Below are positions 42,472-56,220 of a stretch of DNA of 64,000 nt, in pieces. Location of the stretch: NCBI RefSeq assembly GCF_036370855.1, contig NC_088103.1, forward strand, positions 13,827,404 through 13,891,403, written 5' to 3'. The stretch is from Dromaius novaehollandiae. Lineage: Eukaryota; Chordata; Aves; Casuariiformes; Dromaiidae. The position numbers and the translations under genes are program-made. The notes beneath the pieces are model-generated. The model was not told the DNA's origin, ran no database searches, and saw only the letters and a list, made by a program, of their open reading frames with translations. Each line of letters begins with the position of its first letter. Position 1 is the first letter of the stretch.

Positions 42472-43656
42472 AAGCCCAACGCCGAACGGTCAGTGTGAGC
42501 CATTTTCTTCCGTTGCTTAAGGCTGCCGGCAGCACGCGGGTAGCCCGGGGGCCGGCAGTGGCTTCCCTGCTCGTTCCTTCCCATCCCTCTTCAGCCACAG
42601 AGCTGAGTAAACGGCCCTTGATCCTGTAAGGTAGAAGTGGCCTTGAGTGCATGTATAGAAAGTGAGTTTTACTCCTTGAAACAAAGCAAAGCAAAACTGA
42701 GGTGAGTGCAAGGTTGCAGGAGTTTCGTAATGCATAGAGTTTGAAATCCACAGCATTTAACTTAAGCCCGAGTAGCGGAGGAGCTGCCTACACGTAAGTG
42801 TGCTGGAGTGAAGCACTTCCTCCACAGTCGGACACGTGCTCTGAGGACTCTTATGCAAGTCCATGTCCTTGGAAGGTCCACTACAGTGTCTAAATATTTG
42901 CCAACAAATAATCCTTACCAAATGTTTCCTGTGAATTTTATTGATCCACCCTTAACAGTAGTAAGCGGCTGACAGTGGAAGGGCTTCCCACAGTAAAACC
43001 GAATGCGCAGGGACTGGACCCCCTCGCGGCTCCTCTGCACGGCGTGCTGGGGTGCTGCGCAGCCGCAGGCCTGCTTTGTGCGGATCCCACGGCTGCCATC
43101 ACGGAGCAAATGTGGTTGTAAGCACAGGAGGAGCCAGCCTGCCGCTGCCCCCGTGCTGGTGGGTCCGTCAGTCGTGTCCTCGAGTCTGTATGAGCAGTGT
43201 CTCTGTGTCTTTTTTTCCTCAGGGTTTTTCTTAGCTTTGCTGGGTTCTGTGAAGCTGGCAGAGGAGGCGTTTAGAAAGTGGAAGTTTATGTTTTATTCTT
43301 TTTCTGTACTGTCTGGTATAGCATCGGCTGGAGGGTTAAAGAGCAGAATAAACAGGACCCGTAACACGGATCGGCTGGTGCTCCGGGGTGAGGGCGAAGC
43401 CGAGTCCCTCCCGAAGGGGCAGGTCTTTCTCCGTGCCGGAGCTGAGGGGCGCTGGAGAAAAGCAAGCCAGAGAGGAGGCACCGCTTGCGTGAAATCGTGC
43501 CCCACGCTGGCTCCCGCGTTTCTCTTTAGGATTTGGAGTTCGCCCCTCCAGCTCTCGCTGTGCTGGCTACTGCTTACCGCGGAGCGGAGCTCTGTGCGCC
43601 CGGCGCTGCTGCCGGTCTGCAGGGGCAGCCGCGCCGGGGGGACGTGGGAGTCTGGA

Positions 43657-43719
43657 GGCAGCGCGGGGCACTCGCGGGGAGGTGAAGGGGCAGCGCGGGG
43701 CACTCGCGGGGAGGTGAAG
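43657..43719 (+). repeat. 32-base tandem duplication
   Basis: Two essentially identical copies of a unit beginning GGCAGCGCGGGGCACTCGCG start at 43657 and 43689. It lies in a CpG-rich block. Confidence 0.9.
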
Positions 43720-46351
43720 AGCCTGCTGGCCCGCCGGCGCGGCGTCACGTGTGGCAGGAACGGGGCAGAGGCACACGCTCTGAAATACACTGGTGTTGAT
43801 AAAGCAGCCTGTGCTGACGTACGAAACCTATTCCGAGCTCTGGGAATTCTGGGTCAGGTTCCTCCGGCCTGGATCTGCTCCTGTTTGCGGTGACCGCGGA
43901 CGCTTCTCCCACGGTTTCTGAGAGGCCTCTGCTCCCCGCCAGAGCCCCCGGGAGACGCAGCCTCTCTGCTCCGGGGAGCCTCGCCCCGGGACAAAACTCT
44001 GTGCTCCCGCTCTGGTACCGCAAGAAGTCGTGACCTTAAATAACTGTGAGCTCAGCAATGAGTCTATTCAAAACATTTTATCAGAGTGCAGAAATGGCTG
44101 TATTTTCAGGTTATTCTTATAGAAAATGGGTTTAATTTTTAGTCACAAAAGACAAAAAGTCCTGTTTTGAGGCAGAGGTGTTGCTTTTACATTTCGAACC
44201 TTTGCAAAAAAAATCACACTTCTTCCTAGATTTTGCTGTAAAAAAAAATGACTCTGTCACCGTTGCAAATAAACCCATGGCGAAATATGGGTTAAAAGAA
44301 AAGCTGAAAATTTTTGCATGAAATTCTGCCGGGCCAGGAGGTGGGTTTCTGCCCGACGCCACGGGGGCCGGCGCGGCTGCTGCCTTGCGGGTCGGTGGCT
44401 GTCGGTTCCCGGGGTCGAGCTGTGCGGACCGTGGGCGAGGACGCGCGGTTTTGCCTCCGAAGGGAAGCGCGAGCTCTCCCGGGAAGGCGCCCGGCTTTGG
44501 GAGTAAGCAGGCATGTGTGTGCCCCTCTGCGAGCCCAGCGCCGGGGACGGGGAGGCTGGCTGGGCAAGGAGGGCCGGGTTCAGACCAGCCTGTGGCCGCC
44601 TGCGCGTGGGGAGCAGAAGCGTGCCCTCAGAGAAGTGGCCCTGTCGCTCTGGAGATGACGCTATTTCTTCCCTCCTAAGCGAGCGCGTGTTTCTTGTGAC
44701 CATTCGTGAAGAGCTGTTAGTTTGTCTGCAGTGATGAAATGCAGCGTGTGGCAAACATCTCTGTGAATCGATTTGCGAGCAATGTGGACGTCTGGTTGCT
44801 TTTTGCCTCCATGCTGGGAGCTCAGCTAATTTCATTACGCACCTAGAAATTGTCGGATTTATCCTATTACAGAATTCCATAATACCAATTAGAGCTTTTT
44901 GTTTAGGAAGGGAAAGGCACGAAACTGATCCTGGTGAGATGTTCGGAAATAATCCCATGCTCTTTCTTCTTTCCGTAGGACTGTGTGCTTTTACTGCCAG
45001 TATCCTAGGAGGACACTCACGGAAGAAAAATCAACAGGAATTAAACATTCACCTATAAAAGTGTGCGTGTGTTTGCTGCTTCCACACATTAACCGCATGG
45101 TTTTTATGCAAAAACAAAATGAAAAAAAAAACCAAACAAAAAAAATTAATTTAGCATGAGCCAATTTACAGAGCATGGAAATTCACTTTCATTCACAGGA
45201 TTGGAGAGTGCGCAATTAACAATGCAGTGTATATACCAGATGCCATGCTGTTAACAGCTTCTTTCGAGCAGTTTGATGTCATCACAACAGAAATAAATTC
45301 CTGTGGCCAGAGGGGATGTAAGAAGATGAAATGGTCAAACCATGGAAAGACACTAAAATTACTAAAATCCACAACAGCTCGCCTTATTTTTCTTGGACCC
45401 AAACTGTCAGGGTATAAAACACTATTTGTTTCTTTTTTAAACATCAATAGTTTTGCTGTAAATAAATAACACTGTATAAATTCTAACAAAATAGAATAAA
45501 TGTTGATAAGGCACTGCCTTTTCAATCACAAACAGAATATTGCAAATGCATTGAGCAAGCTAGGTGTCTCAGATGGCTGCACCTACCGGGATATTCTGGG
45601 TGTATCTTCACAGATTCTTGTATATTAGCAATTATAATGTTTGTATATGCAAAAATGCTAGCTTGATTTTAAAAAAATCTTTAAAATCTGCTGCAAATTT
45701 AAATGATTCCCAAAATGAGGAATTCTGTAGTTCTGTGAAAATTTTTCTTCAGAGTACTAATATTTTGATGCATGTGTTTCACCTTATTTTGATTAAATCT
45801 TTTCCAGTTTTGCAAACACTATACTGCAACATGAAAAATAAGATTTTATCTGTAAACACAAAGCCCTTCATCTAATATTTGTTGCTGTTGCCAATTTTTC
45901 AATGAAATGACCTAAAAGACATAACATATACAGTAGTTGCATTATGGGGAGGGGGGTGCTATCTGTTCTCGCTTTGTAACGGGGGTAATGCTTGCAGCTT
46001 TAGAAGTGGGTTGGTGCTCTAATGAGCACAGGTTTGGGAAAATTTTAAATGGACTGAAGAGAAATTATTAGCTAATAGACTGGCAGCACGCTGTAAAATT
46101 ATTACTGTATTGTGTACTGGCTATAAGATGTAGAATCTTTCAGTAAGCCAATCATCTGTAATCATCCTAGCAGTGTAATATTAGGTTGTTAAGGCTGCTG
46201 TGTTTTAAAGGGCATTTTTATTTGGGTTTTGGTGAAATACTTTAATTTGTTGATTATATTCATATGGAAACAGCATTCATTGATAATAGCTCTAATTACA
46301 TATGTATGAAACAACAAACACTGGATGATCTAGTTGATTATTTAAGCATAA

Positions 46352-46357
46352 AATAAA
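46352..46357 (+). terminator. ANK3: Candidate ANK3 poly(A) signal AATAAA
   Basis: The last hexamer before base composition shifts to CpG-rich intergenic DNA. A GT-rich downstream element follows within 30 bases. Use of the earlier cluster at 45461-45500 is an alternative. Confidence 0.45.
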
Positions 46358-46872
46358 TTGTGTTAAAACTCTTGGATAACGTGTATTTTGCAGTGTTATT
46401 GTACCCGATGTAACTGTCTCTTCAGCATGTCAGCCGGTAATTATCGCTGGCTTTTTGCTGCCTTTCCTCTCCGTCTCTTTTGTCTGAGCCACCTCCTCGG
46501 CTTCCCGGTGCGGCCGGCCACCCCTCGGCAGGCTCTCGCCCGCTGCAGGAGCAGCAGTAAGACACAGCAGCCGTCACGTCCGTCCGCAGCAAAACTAAGG
46601 AAAACCCACCTCCCCGCACGGAGGCGGCCTCGGAAGTGGGGAAGGACCAGGGCAGTAAGCTACAGGCAGCCTCTTCTCCAGCGCGCATTCGCCCTGGACC
46701 TCCTTTAATTCCTCCCGCCCCACCAAGAACCAGGAGGAACCCTACCGAAAGCAGCCTCCATCCCGCCGTGCGTCAGTCGGACCAACCACCGACCCACCGT
46801 AGATGACGGAAATGAAGTGTACATCTCCTGTATATTGCACGCGCTGCCTGTATGTTGTAGGCGACGGACCAT

Positions 46873-46920
46873 TTTATATATGTATATATATACACACATA
46901 TATATATGTATGTATATAAA
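46873..46920. repeat. TA/CA simple repeat
   Basis: An alternating purine-pyrimidine tract of TATATGTATATATATACACA type. Confidence 0.9.
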
Positions 46921-49900
46921 ATGTTGCTAGAACAAGGTTTTGTGAGCACCATCAATACACAGTCACTGCTGAGGTCTGCAGTCTTCTGGGTGGGTGCAAC
47001 AATTTATGGTACTCGAGGTGCAGTTTTACCTGGCTTTCAAGGCAATACGAAAATGATGCCTTTTGCCCTAACCCGGCACCTTGGGCAGCACCATTGCTGC
47101 AGGTACGACTCGGGCTGCCTGTTAGGGCTGCGTCACGCTGTAAAGTGCCCCTCGCAGGAGCCAGCCCTGGCCTGCCGCCCGCCAGCACAGCTCTCGTGAG
47201 GCGCGCTTGGCTTCAAGGTAGCGCGGCAGGTTCAGCTTGTCGGTTATTAGGGCTGGGGACGTTTGAAGCAACGACAGTGAATGAAGCGTTCTTCCGCAGT
47301 GCACTTTTTACCCAGCTGAGGATACTGCTGGTACAATCCTGGCGACTCCCGTCCCTGCGTCAGGGCGTGTGGAGGGCCAAGGCCGCGTACTGCCGTGGAG
47401 AGCAAACGCGTGTTGGTGCAGCTCGCGAGCCAAGAGGAGCAGCGGCTGGTGCTTCCCAGCGACCTCGCATGCCGGGTGCCTGCCCTCCCCTCTGCAAGTG
47501 CTGCCCTCGCTCACACGAGAGCGCGCTTGCAGTGAGCGCTGGGCAGCGGTACGTGTTCAATGTCGTGCCGTGCATTTCCCAGGTGGAAGCAGAGGCCGCG
47601 GCGACCACCCGCAAGAGCTTGAGGACCGCTGCAGAAGAGCGGCCCTTCGGCTCCTGGTTAGAGCACCCGAAAGGCAGGATTTCACTTTGGCCACCCATCC
47701 CCTCTGCCCGGTCCCCTCCTAGGGCTGCGGAGGGGCCGGGCGGGCAGGGGTCCCTGCGCGGGCGGCAGTGCCGGGCGGCACGGCAGAGCGCCTGGGTGAG
47801 CCGCACGGGTGGCTGCCCGCGGGCGGCTCTTCATGGCGCCTCCCTGCCTGCCTGCAGAGCTGCTCCGGCCTTCAGGGCGCTCCTAGTACCTGCTGGCTCG
47901 CCCGGCGAGGGGCAGCGGCCGAGGGGGCCGTAGCAAAGCTTTCCAGAAACACAGGAAAGGCCGCGTGCCGAGGGTGAAGTTAAAGGCCCCAGGCCTGCCG
48001 CCCGTGCTCTCCGGCGGCCGCGGCAAGCGTCCGGCACAGCTGGCGGGAGGGAGAGGTGAGGCACTGCGCCGAAACGGCAACCTTATACCTGAATTTTCCA
48101 GAGCTTAAAATTTCCCATTAACTGTTGCACAAACATCGGATTTTCTAGGCATTCATTTATTTTCAGTATTTTGATTCAAGCACTAGCTGAGGATATTTGG
48201 GAGAAAACAAGGTTGAAGCTGTTCTTCTAAAGGAGAAGAGAAATGCCCCCCGCAACAGTGAGCAACGTGTGCAGCCCCAGCACGAGGGCTTTGCTGTCAC
48301 TCTGTGCTGTCATCTTTTCTCGTGTGCTCTCCAGCGGGAACGTTCCCCTTACAGGCAGAACTGTAAGTCGTGGGACTTTTATTGCATCTATTAAAATAAA
48401 CTAGATTGCTGAATACTGCATTTTTTTTTATTCTTTCAGTTTTGCTTCAGTACTACCTAATAACAATGCTGCATAGCATTCGGCAGTCCTTTTTCTGTTT
48501 CTGAAAGAGTATCAAATGTATTTTATTTGTGGCCGGTAATAGTTTTAATGTCAGAAATTATGAGAGCTCCTGCAGCACTGAGATGACATTAGCGGGATAA
48601 ATGGCATTTGCTCGCGGGATTGCAGCGCCCCACTAATTAATGCTCATTTCCTGGAGGACTGTTGAAGGCAGGCTCTCGTCCGCGGCGGCACGGCGCTGGA
48701 GAGCGCGACGTGGCCCGTTTTGCGGCAGGAGAGGGGCAAACCGAGGGGCTGCACGTGGGGGTCCCGGCTGCGGCGCAGGCGGTGCAACGTGCTGGCGGGA
48801 GGCAAGGCAGAGTTTTGGTGGCAGACCCGGGTTTTGGTCCCACGCACGAGGTACGTCCACACCGTATGGAAATGCCACCACGCTCATCCTCGGGCCCTGG
48901 GTTGAGCGCTGGGATCACAGAGCAGCAGCGGGAGAGGGATCAGAGGAGGGGACAGGGGCCGCGGCCCTGTGCCGACCGCCCCGGCCAGGAGAATAAATCT
49001 ACAAATCTCTATTTGTTTGTGCAAAACTGTTCATTTAAATTTAGGTGCAAGTGTGGCAGTTTTCTGTTCGCCCCACCACAGTGATGTGGACCCTAGGGTA
49101 GAGAAGGGGCAGATGGGAAACGTCGGTCCAGCCTGCTACGGGGTACAAAGTGCTTTACATAAAAAAAAGCAAAGGGTTAGTGAAGGACAGAAAAATGAGT
49201 TGCTCAAGGAAACTCAGTGTACATGCCACATTTTTCATAACTGCTGATGCTAAAAACAGGATGCTAATTGTGTATGGCTCTATTTATTTGACCCTAAATC
49301 CTGGAGGAAGGCGAAGATTTATAATAAAAGTTTTATTGGTACTTTTCCCATCACGCTAATGTTCAATTATTGAGGGCCAGTTGGTCTATAAAACAGCAGC
49401 GCACAGCGGCCCACTGTTCACCGGCTTCCTTGGAAAGCTTCCAGGCGCTGGATATTGTTACGGCGCAGCCAGAACAACAGAACAAACCTATTACCAATTC
49501 CGACAAAAATTCCCTGGGAAAAGGAGGCTAGAAAAGAAAAGCCCAAGAGCAGAAGATGCATTAGCTGCTGAATTGCTACCGCGTGGCAAATTTTCATAAT
49601 CATAGATTCGATCCTCCAGAGATTTCTTTTCTAATGCAAGTTTCTGATTAAATAATTGTCGGTCAGAAGAAAAAGCAGCATATTTCATTATTTTACTCTG
49701 AATTGCCTCTTAGAAAACATGTCTTATTCTGCATCAATAGGCAGCTTAATCCATGATACTAGTGAATTGGGTTCTTTTTCTGTTTGTACAAATGTTTTTC
49801 AAATCATGTTTCTCCCCTGTAGCCACCTTTCCACAACAGCAAATCTCTACATACACCGGCAGCCTTCTCATCTGACTATTCCCTTGTATACAGATTACAT

Positions 49901-50689
49901 TTTTTCAATATTGCTTCAGTTTATTTTCCTTTCTTTTTTTTTTTCCTGTCTCAGCCAGGTATTCGGAGTACTGTACAGAAGTTTTCCTGAGGTTAATTAG
50001 CTTCCATTAGTCTTTTCTCTTTTCAGTCTCTAACTACTGAATATTTTAATAAAATTGTATTGTTACAGAAGTTCTTCCAGCTGATTAATGTACCTCTGGA
50101 ATTACATTAAAGATTATTTTAAATCTCTGAACATACCTATTCTAAGCTATCATCATGGCTATCAATATATTTTATATAAATATTTCTACTGTTGATGTGA
50201 GTTTATGAAATACTGTTTCTAATTGCCAATTACCTCCTGTAATGACAGTTTCTGTTAAGAAATTCCTGCCTTTTTATTGCTGCTTCTTGATGTGAATATC
50301 TCCACTGATACGATTACAGTGTCGATGACATTTTAACAGTCCTTATTTGGGCCAGTTCTCCCCTCCCCTTATAGTTATGTTTACTACTGCTACTACTGAA
50401 CATCTTCAGTCTTCAGAAGGGGATTTTGCTAATTGTGCTTATACCACATATTTGTACTTTTTAATTGGTTTGGTTAACATTTTATTGATGTGCACAGCTT
50501 TTTTGTGTGTGCTAATTAGGAAAGCATTTTCTCTCCCTTTTTAATCTATTAATTTGGGGTAGTTGGGTATAATTGTAATTAAATATATGGGTGCTGTTTT
50601 TCAAATGACTCAAATGCTTTCATGAGAAGAAGGATGGATGCTGTCTCTGATGTGAACATCAAGGGCCCCGAGCGCTACTCCCACTCGGC

Positions 50690-50850
50690 CACTGACTCAG
50701 CGCTCGGCGCTGGGTGAGCGCCTTCGCCCGCTGCCTCCCTCTCCTGCCTTCCAGGGCTGTTGGGGGAATTAATAAGATAATGTTTCGGCACAGCTTTGAA
50801 CTGGAGAGCACTACAGAAGTGCCAAGTTGTGATTTATTACTATGAAAGCA
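50690..50850 (+). repeat. MIR-like SINE, 3' half
   Basis: AGGGCTGTTGGGGGAATTAA, TAAGATAATG, then AGCACTACAGAAGTGCCAAG and ATTTATTACTAT follow the order of the MIR 3' half ('agggttgttgtgaggattaaatgagataatg', 'agcacagtgcctggcacat', 'aataaatgttagctattatta'). The match is diverged but continues over more than 100 bases. Confidence 0.65.
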
Positions 50851-51408
50851 GGCGCAGTGGCGGAGGAGCCAGGCCTCTGACGCAACGGGAGCAGGGGAGA
50901 GAAGGGCGAGAGCCCGGGGTCCGGGAGGCTCGGGTTTGGGAAGGCAAACCCTCCTCGCACTTCACTTTGCCTCTTCCCTGCACCAGCGGGGCTGCAGTAA
51001 CGTCAGCCCATTCTGGGTGTTTTGCCCCAAAAGCACCACCAACAGGCGCGTGGCGTAGTTTTGTGGCCGCAGTCGCTCGTCAAGCCAACCTGTCGCAGCG
51101 GCTGGGCTGAGGATGTCGGCTGCAGCCGCTGGTGCGTTTTCTGGGCTAGTTTTTGTGTCCAGAGTGAGAGAGGCATCTGCCAAGTCCTCTCGGAAATTAT
51201 ATAGCTCTGAATCAGTAAAGCACTTAATGTTGATAGATCTGAAGAGCAGCTTAAAGTCAAGCGTACTAAGTGGCTCGTGGGATAACAATAGACTTAAGCA
51301 GACGCATAAATGTTTTGCAGACTCAGGTTTTCAAAATATTGAGGCCTTGCTTCAGCAAGATGCTGGCACGTGAGTAGTCCTGTTGAAGGCTGTGGAAAGG
51401 TATACGGC

Positions 51409-51450
51409 TATGTATACATGACGGTATATATATATGTATACCTATATGTA
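51409..51450. repeat. TA-rich simple repeat
   Basis: Imperfect TATACATG and TATATATATATGTATA units. Confidence 0.8.
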
Positions 51451-54400
51451 TGGACGGCATGAAGGTATATAGAGGTAGAGGTACAGCGGGTGCAGCTGTG
51501 TTGTAGAAGGCAGGGCTGGCTGGGTGATATAAAGACCATTTCTAGCCTCAACAGGTCTCCGTGTGTAAAAGGTGACGGCGGACGAGGCATTGCTGAGGCC
51601 GTGCACAGGGCAGCGCGGGGCCAGCTTACGGCTTCGTGGGCAGAGTGCTGCCGTTTCCCCCTAACTTCCGTACCATGTTTACACGGCAACGTGATGTGCT
51701 CTGCTCTGACCAACACACGGGCTACTTAAACTAATCTTTCTAAGAAAATACTATCCATTTCCGAAAACAGAGAAAGGCCCTCATGACTTTTCCTGTGATT
51801 AAGAAACTCAAAATAAAATGACCGATGCTTATATTCCCAGGCAGACAGGAAGAATAATTACTTTACAGAGATGCAATTCCTTTGTATGTTATAGCCATTA
51901 AAAAGAATAAAATCTGAAGTTTACTGTTGCACAGCACAAAAAGGTAGTATAGTTAGAGAGAATGAAATCCTTACTTGCCATTAATGGAAAAACTACTGCT
52001 GTTAAAAGACCCCCTCATAACTAATTGAGAAACCAGTTATACAATCTTGGTGGCTAATTTATCCAGGAGCAATATGGACCACATTATTCCATATAATGAA
52101 CAGCACGTATGCACCACTGTATTTCACTACAACGCATTCCTTTATTCATCTGCTTCTTGAACTAATAAAAAAATAAAACTAATGCATGTAGTAATCAGGA
52201 AATACATTATCTAAAATGAGACATATGCATTAATATATCCTAATTTAAAACAGTTTTACAGAAGTATGGAGGCCTGAATTAACATGCTGCTTAGCGTCTG
52301 CCCTAAATGGGAGCTGGGCTTCACTGAAATGCAGTCGGTATTATGGCCTTTATACGAGGTTTTGTGTTAGCCCTGGGCTTGGATGGATGAGGTGAAGTCC
52401 AGCCTGCTCGGCTCTCGGGTGGCTGATAGCAGCTCGGTTCCGGTTGGAAAAACACCTCTCCGTGAGCCTGGCTGCAGTAACTCTGCTCTTGCCGGGGGGG
52501 AAAACCTTCCCAAACTGGCTGTGGTTAGATTTTCTGCTGGATTTAAGTGTTTGTATTATTCAAGCTGCTTGGGAAAGCCATGGCACGCTCTGCAATACTG
52601 ATCTCAGCTATCTGATTATGAACCTAATTTCATTGCAAATCTTCTTACAGCAGCCAGCAGCAGAATTCCCTTTATTGTATATAAGATGTGTTCCAGTAAA
52701 ACATATAGCTTTCCACACCTCAGAAAATGATCCTGAATGTAAATCAACTACTCTGGAAGGGAATTTTCTTCCTCTTTCTAGTGCCTGTGCATTATCTGAT
52801 CTGGACAAGGAAAACACTTCTAACTAGCAAATACTCAGGCAGGAGATTGAGGTGATTAAGATTTCTTTTTTCTCTCTCTCAGAAGAGACTTGGCTGCAGA
52901 CTCTTCTGGAGCGCTCTCAGGTGTGAAGCAGCCCGCCCTGAACCCACAAAGCAGAGGGAGCTCAGCAAACACGACACCTACAGCAGAAACAGCGAAGAGG
53001 ACCCGGCCGCTTGCCCGCGTCCTGCTGCACAGCCGCGCAGTAGGGAAGGGAACCAGCACCAACAGATGCTGTTGCAGGCTCTGCTCAAACAAGACTTCTC
53101 TCTTGCATGTTTTACTCAAATTCCTGAATCTGAACAAACAAAAGGAGTGACTTAGTGGTGTGGTGGAGCTCATAGTGCTCCTCAGTGCAGGAATGTCACT
53201 TTGTGCATGAACCAATATGGCGCTTGGCACTTTGGTTCACGTCAGTCATTTCTAGAGGAAGCTGAAAACTGGGTATGCTGCGTCTTTCTTTTTTCTTTTT
53301 TTCTTTTTTTTGAAATAGCAGTAAAAAAAAAAATACACAATTTAAAATAAAAACTTTGCCTCAGCAAAAATAGGTTTTTCCAAACTTGCTCAAACATGCA
53401 GATTGCACTATGTATGAGTTCAACATTGGCATAATTTATCAGAGCACTAATATTTTTTCTCAATGCTGGATGAACCGTTACTCTTTTGAAGCTTTACAGA
53501 TGCTCCTTCAAGGGAGTCGGGCAGCCAAAAAAAAGGCGGATGCTCTGCAGTTGGGCCCCCTTTGAGGGCAGGTGGCAACGGATGCCGGAGCAGGCAGCCC
53601 GCACCGTGCCCTGCCAGGAAGGACGCTGCAGGAAAGCCTCGCCTGGGGAAGCCAGCAGCTACGATGAGGAGCAATGCGAATTCGAAATGCACGGCAGCCA
53701 GATCCGCTGTAATCTAGTGCTGAATAAAGTGGAAGGAATGCTATTAAATCTGTTTCCACGGTGATGTGATTTCCAGTTAGCTTACTTTCTCATTTTGCCC
53801 AGAACATTAGTTTTCCAGAATCCATATCCAAGGTAACAAACAGCTTGTCTCCTGCTATAAGACCCGGATAAGAATTAAACTGGACAAGAAATATGTTCTG
53901 GAGGCGCTTATCTTAGGAAAATCAATATTCCCTAGAATTTACTGTATGATTAGTTAGGTGGTTCAGAAGAAACGCTTCCTCCATTTTGCTGTGCCTGATG
54001 ACCTGAAAATTTATCAGTTACACAGCTTTTATCACCTTGAAATATATTTGAAAAACATTAATAGCAGAGTTGGCTGTGGGAAGCTGCCAGCTTGACAGAC
54101 AGTTATGTCATTTTTGTTCATTGGCAGTGCAAGGATGCAAAGGAACAGTACGTGAACAGAGGTTCATCTTGCATTAAACACAGCATAAATAACGAGGGAC
54201 AGTCAAGAGGAAAGAATGAAAAACCATATTGCTATATTGGTGCAAAGCTGTTATAACGTGAGGAAGAAATTGACCCTCCCTATTAAAAAAATAAAACCCC
54301 ATGAGGACATTATTCATATTATCTTCAAGCATGATAACTGAAATATCTGCTTTTCAGTGCCTTTTACGTGTACTTTTTGCAGTCTACTGAGGTTGGACGG

Positions 54401-54516
54401 TCCAACTGAACGTGTCAGCTTCAGTGGGGTTTTTCCCTCGCTGTGTTACTTCCCCTTTTTCCTGTGACAGAATTGCTCTGTAGCATCTGCACTAACACCA
54501 CTGCAGAAGACTGTGC

Positions 54517-54545
54517 ATATATATATATATATGAATATATATACA
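54517..54545. repeat. TA simple repeat
   Basis: CATATATATATATATATATG followed by AATATATATACACG. Confidence 0.9.
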
Positions 54546-56220
54546 CGTAAATAATTTTATTTTAAAAAAAGTTTTAAACTGATTTAATGGTATATAAATA
54601 TCCATGTTTGCTGAAGTCTTGGGACTCCAACCTCGCACTGTGATCTGGACCAAAGAGCTGCTGTGTGGGCCCAGATGTTTTCTACGTACAGCACAGTGCA
54701 GATTTGTGTGTGTAGAATTTTTTTCCATATATTTAGGTTTAAAACCCAGGGTTTGGGTATAAGCTATAACATTCTTATTTTAATATTTAAACAAAAAGTT
54801 CCATTTAAAAGCCGTACCTCTGGGGGATAATTAAATCAGTATTAAAACAGAATAGAGAGGTTTTTTACATTAATTTTAAAATGAAACCCAGCATTGTTAG
54901 TAGCAGGAGGAAAAAAAAAAAACCACACTGAGACTTTCCTTTATTCAGTGCCTGAGTCTGCAAACCCTTTTTCACAGCGAGTGACTCATAAAAGCAGCCA
55001 GCGGCAGCTGAGGTACCTATAACCTGTAGAAATCAGGCCCCTTTCCTTCTGGTCTGTACAGATAGAGGTTTTTAGCTTTAAATATTCAAGAGTGTAAAAT
55101 GCTGTGAACTTCATCACTCAGTTCTCTGTGGGCTCCCCAGCTGATTCGAGAGACCAGGGTATGGGGATGTAGAAGAAAAAGGCGTTTCATCAGCAGAGAA
55201 TAACGAGGCCCCATTTCCCCTGTGGGTCTGTGCCCTGCGTCCCTACGTTTGCCACAATAATCCTGCTTGGCGTTACAGCTAATTCTGCGCCACGCGTTTT
55301 AGCTGCGGTTGGCCAGTAAATGTGTTGCCTGGCCCCCGACCCATAATCTGAGATGACAGATTACTCCGCAGCTGCGGAGCAGACCCGCTCGCGTGGGCCG
55401 TGGGCCTCAGCGTGGCTGCTGGGTTTCAAGAAACTTGCAGCGAACGGGTAAATTAGCGAGCTGTATCTCTCCGCCAAATTTGTTTGATACAGCGGCCAAC
55501 AGATTCAGAAGTTATCAGAGAGGAAAAGACGGATGGCACGGTCACATATGCCTCTCGTTATTTTACAGAGTGAAGAAGGAAAGAAATGTCAAAACTGTTG
55601 ATTAGAGAGAGAGGCTGGGATGTTTCTATCAGAAGGAATCTGTTTTATTTTTTCTAATTCTCCAGAATATTTATACTTTAACTCTGTTTTCTTTGTCATG
55701 TGTGGACGCTGTAGCAAGTTAAGGAATTTCAAATTGGTTTACAGGGGAAGCTTGGCTGGATCTTTTCCGTATGCCCCAGGGGCTGGCTGCAGGGCGGCCG
55801 CAAACACTCGGTCCCACGCGGGCAGAGCACACTGCCCGTATGCAGAAATACACGCTCTCCGCTTGCTTCTCAAAGTAGACAGCAGTTGAAATAACCTCCC
55901 ACTCAAATTATCGCAAGCGATACAAGGTTTTCTGTCAAAAAAAAAAAAAAAACTGAGGAAAGCACTGTAACGATCATGCTGTAATTGCATAATAATAATG
56001 TGAGTTCTGTAAAATTTTGCCTGTTTCCATACACATAATTTACAGCAGCCACAGCCATGATAATTCCAGAAAATAATAATAATAAAATGCGTGTATGTCT
56101 GCAAGAAAGGGGAGAGAGGCGGCAAACGGCACGATTCGAGAAACGATAGCTGTAAACAGCCAACACGGGGCAAAACCGGGGATATTCGGTGGTGGTATCG
56201 CTGGGGCGCCAGGCCTCAGC

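Larger units (their letters stand above)
42472..46375 (+). other. ANK3: Probable ANK3 3' UTR
   Basis: AATAAA hexamers occur at 43347, 44268, 45292, 45461, 45495 and 46352. The last is followed by a GT-rich stretch (GTGTATTTTGCAGTGTTATTG), as expected at a cleavage site, giving a UTR of about 3.9 kb, close to what I remember for human ANK3. Two Pumilio-type sites are present: TGTATATA (45228-45235) and TGTAAATA (45457-45464). The first half holds CpG-rich blocks (43010-43990, 44330-44620), including a 32-base tandem duplication, and the second half is AT-rich. The end is inferred. Confidence 0.5.
46376..56190. other. ANK3-CCDC6 intergenic region
   Basis: About 9.8 kb without a recognised gene. 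CpG-rich patches lie at about 46480-46660, 47100-48060 and 48660-49000; AT-rich homeodomain-type DNA (many TAATTA or AATTA words) lies at 49.2-50.6 and 51.7-52.3 kb. TA/CA simple repeats lie at 46873-46920, 51409-51450 and 54517-54545, and a MIR-like SINE at 50690-50850. Several 60-280-codon open frames exist, mostly within CpG-rich DNA, and none shows a recognisable domain. Confidence 0.7.

Noticed and set aside
47094..47933. 279-codon plus-strand frame in the intergenic CpG-rich region
   Set aside because: It overlaps minus-strand frames of similar length, is Arg/Ala/Gly/Pro-rich as expected from composition, and has no domain.
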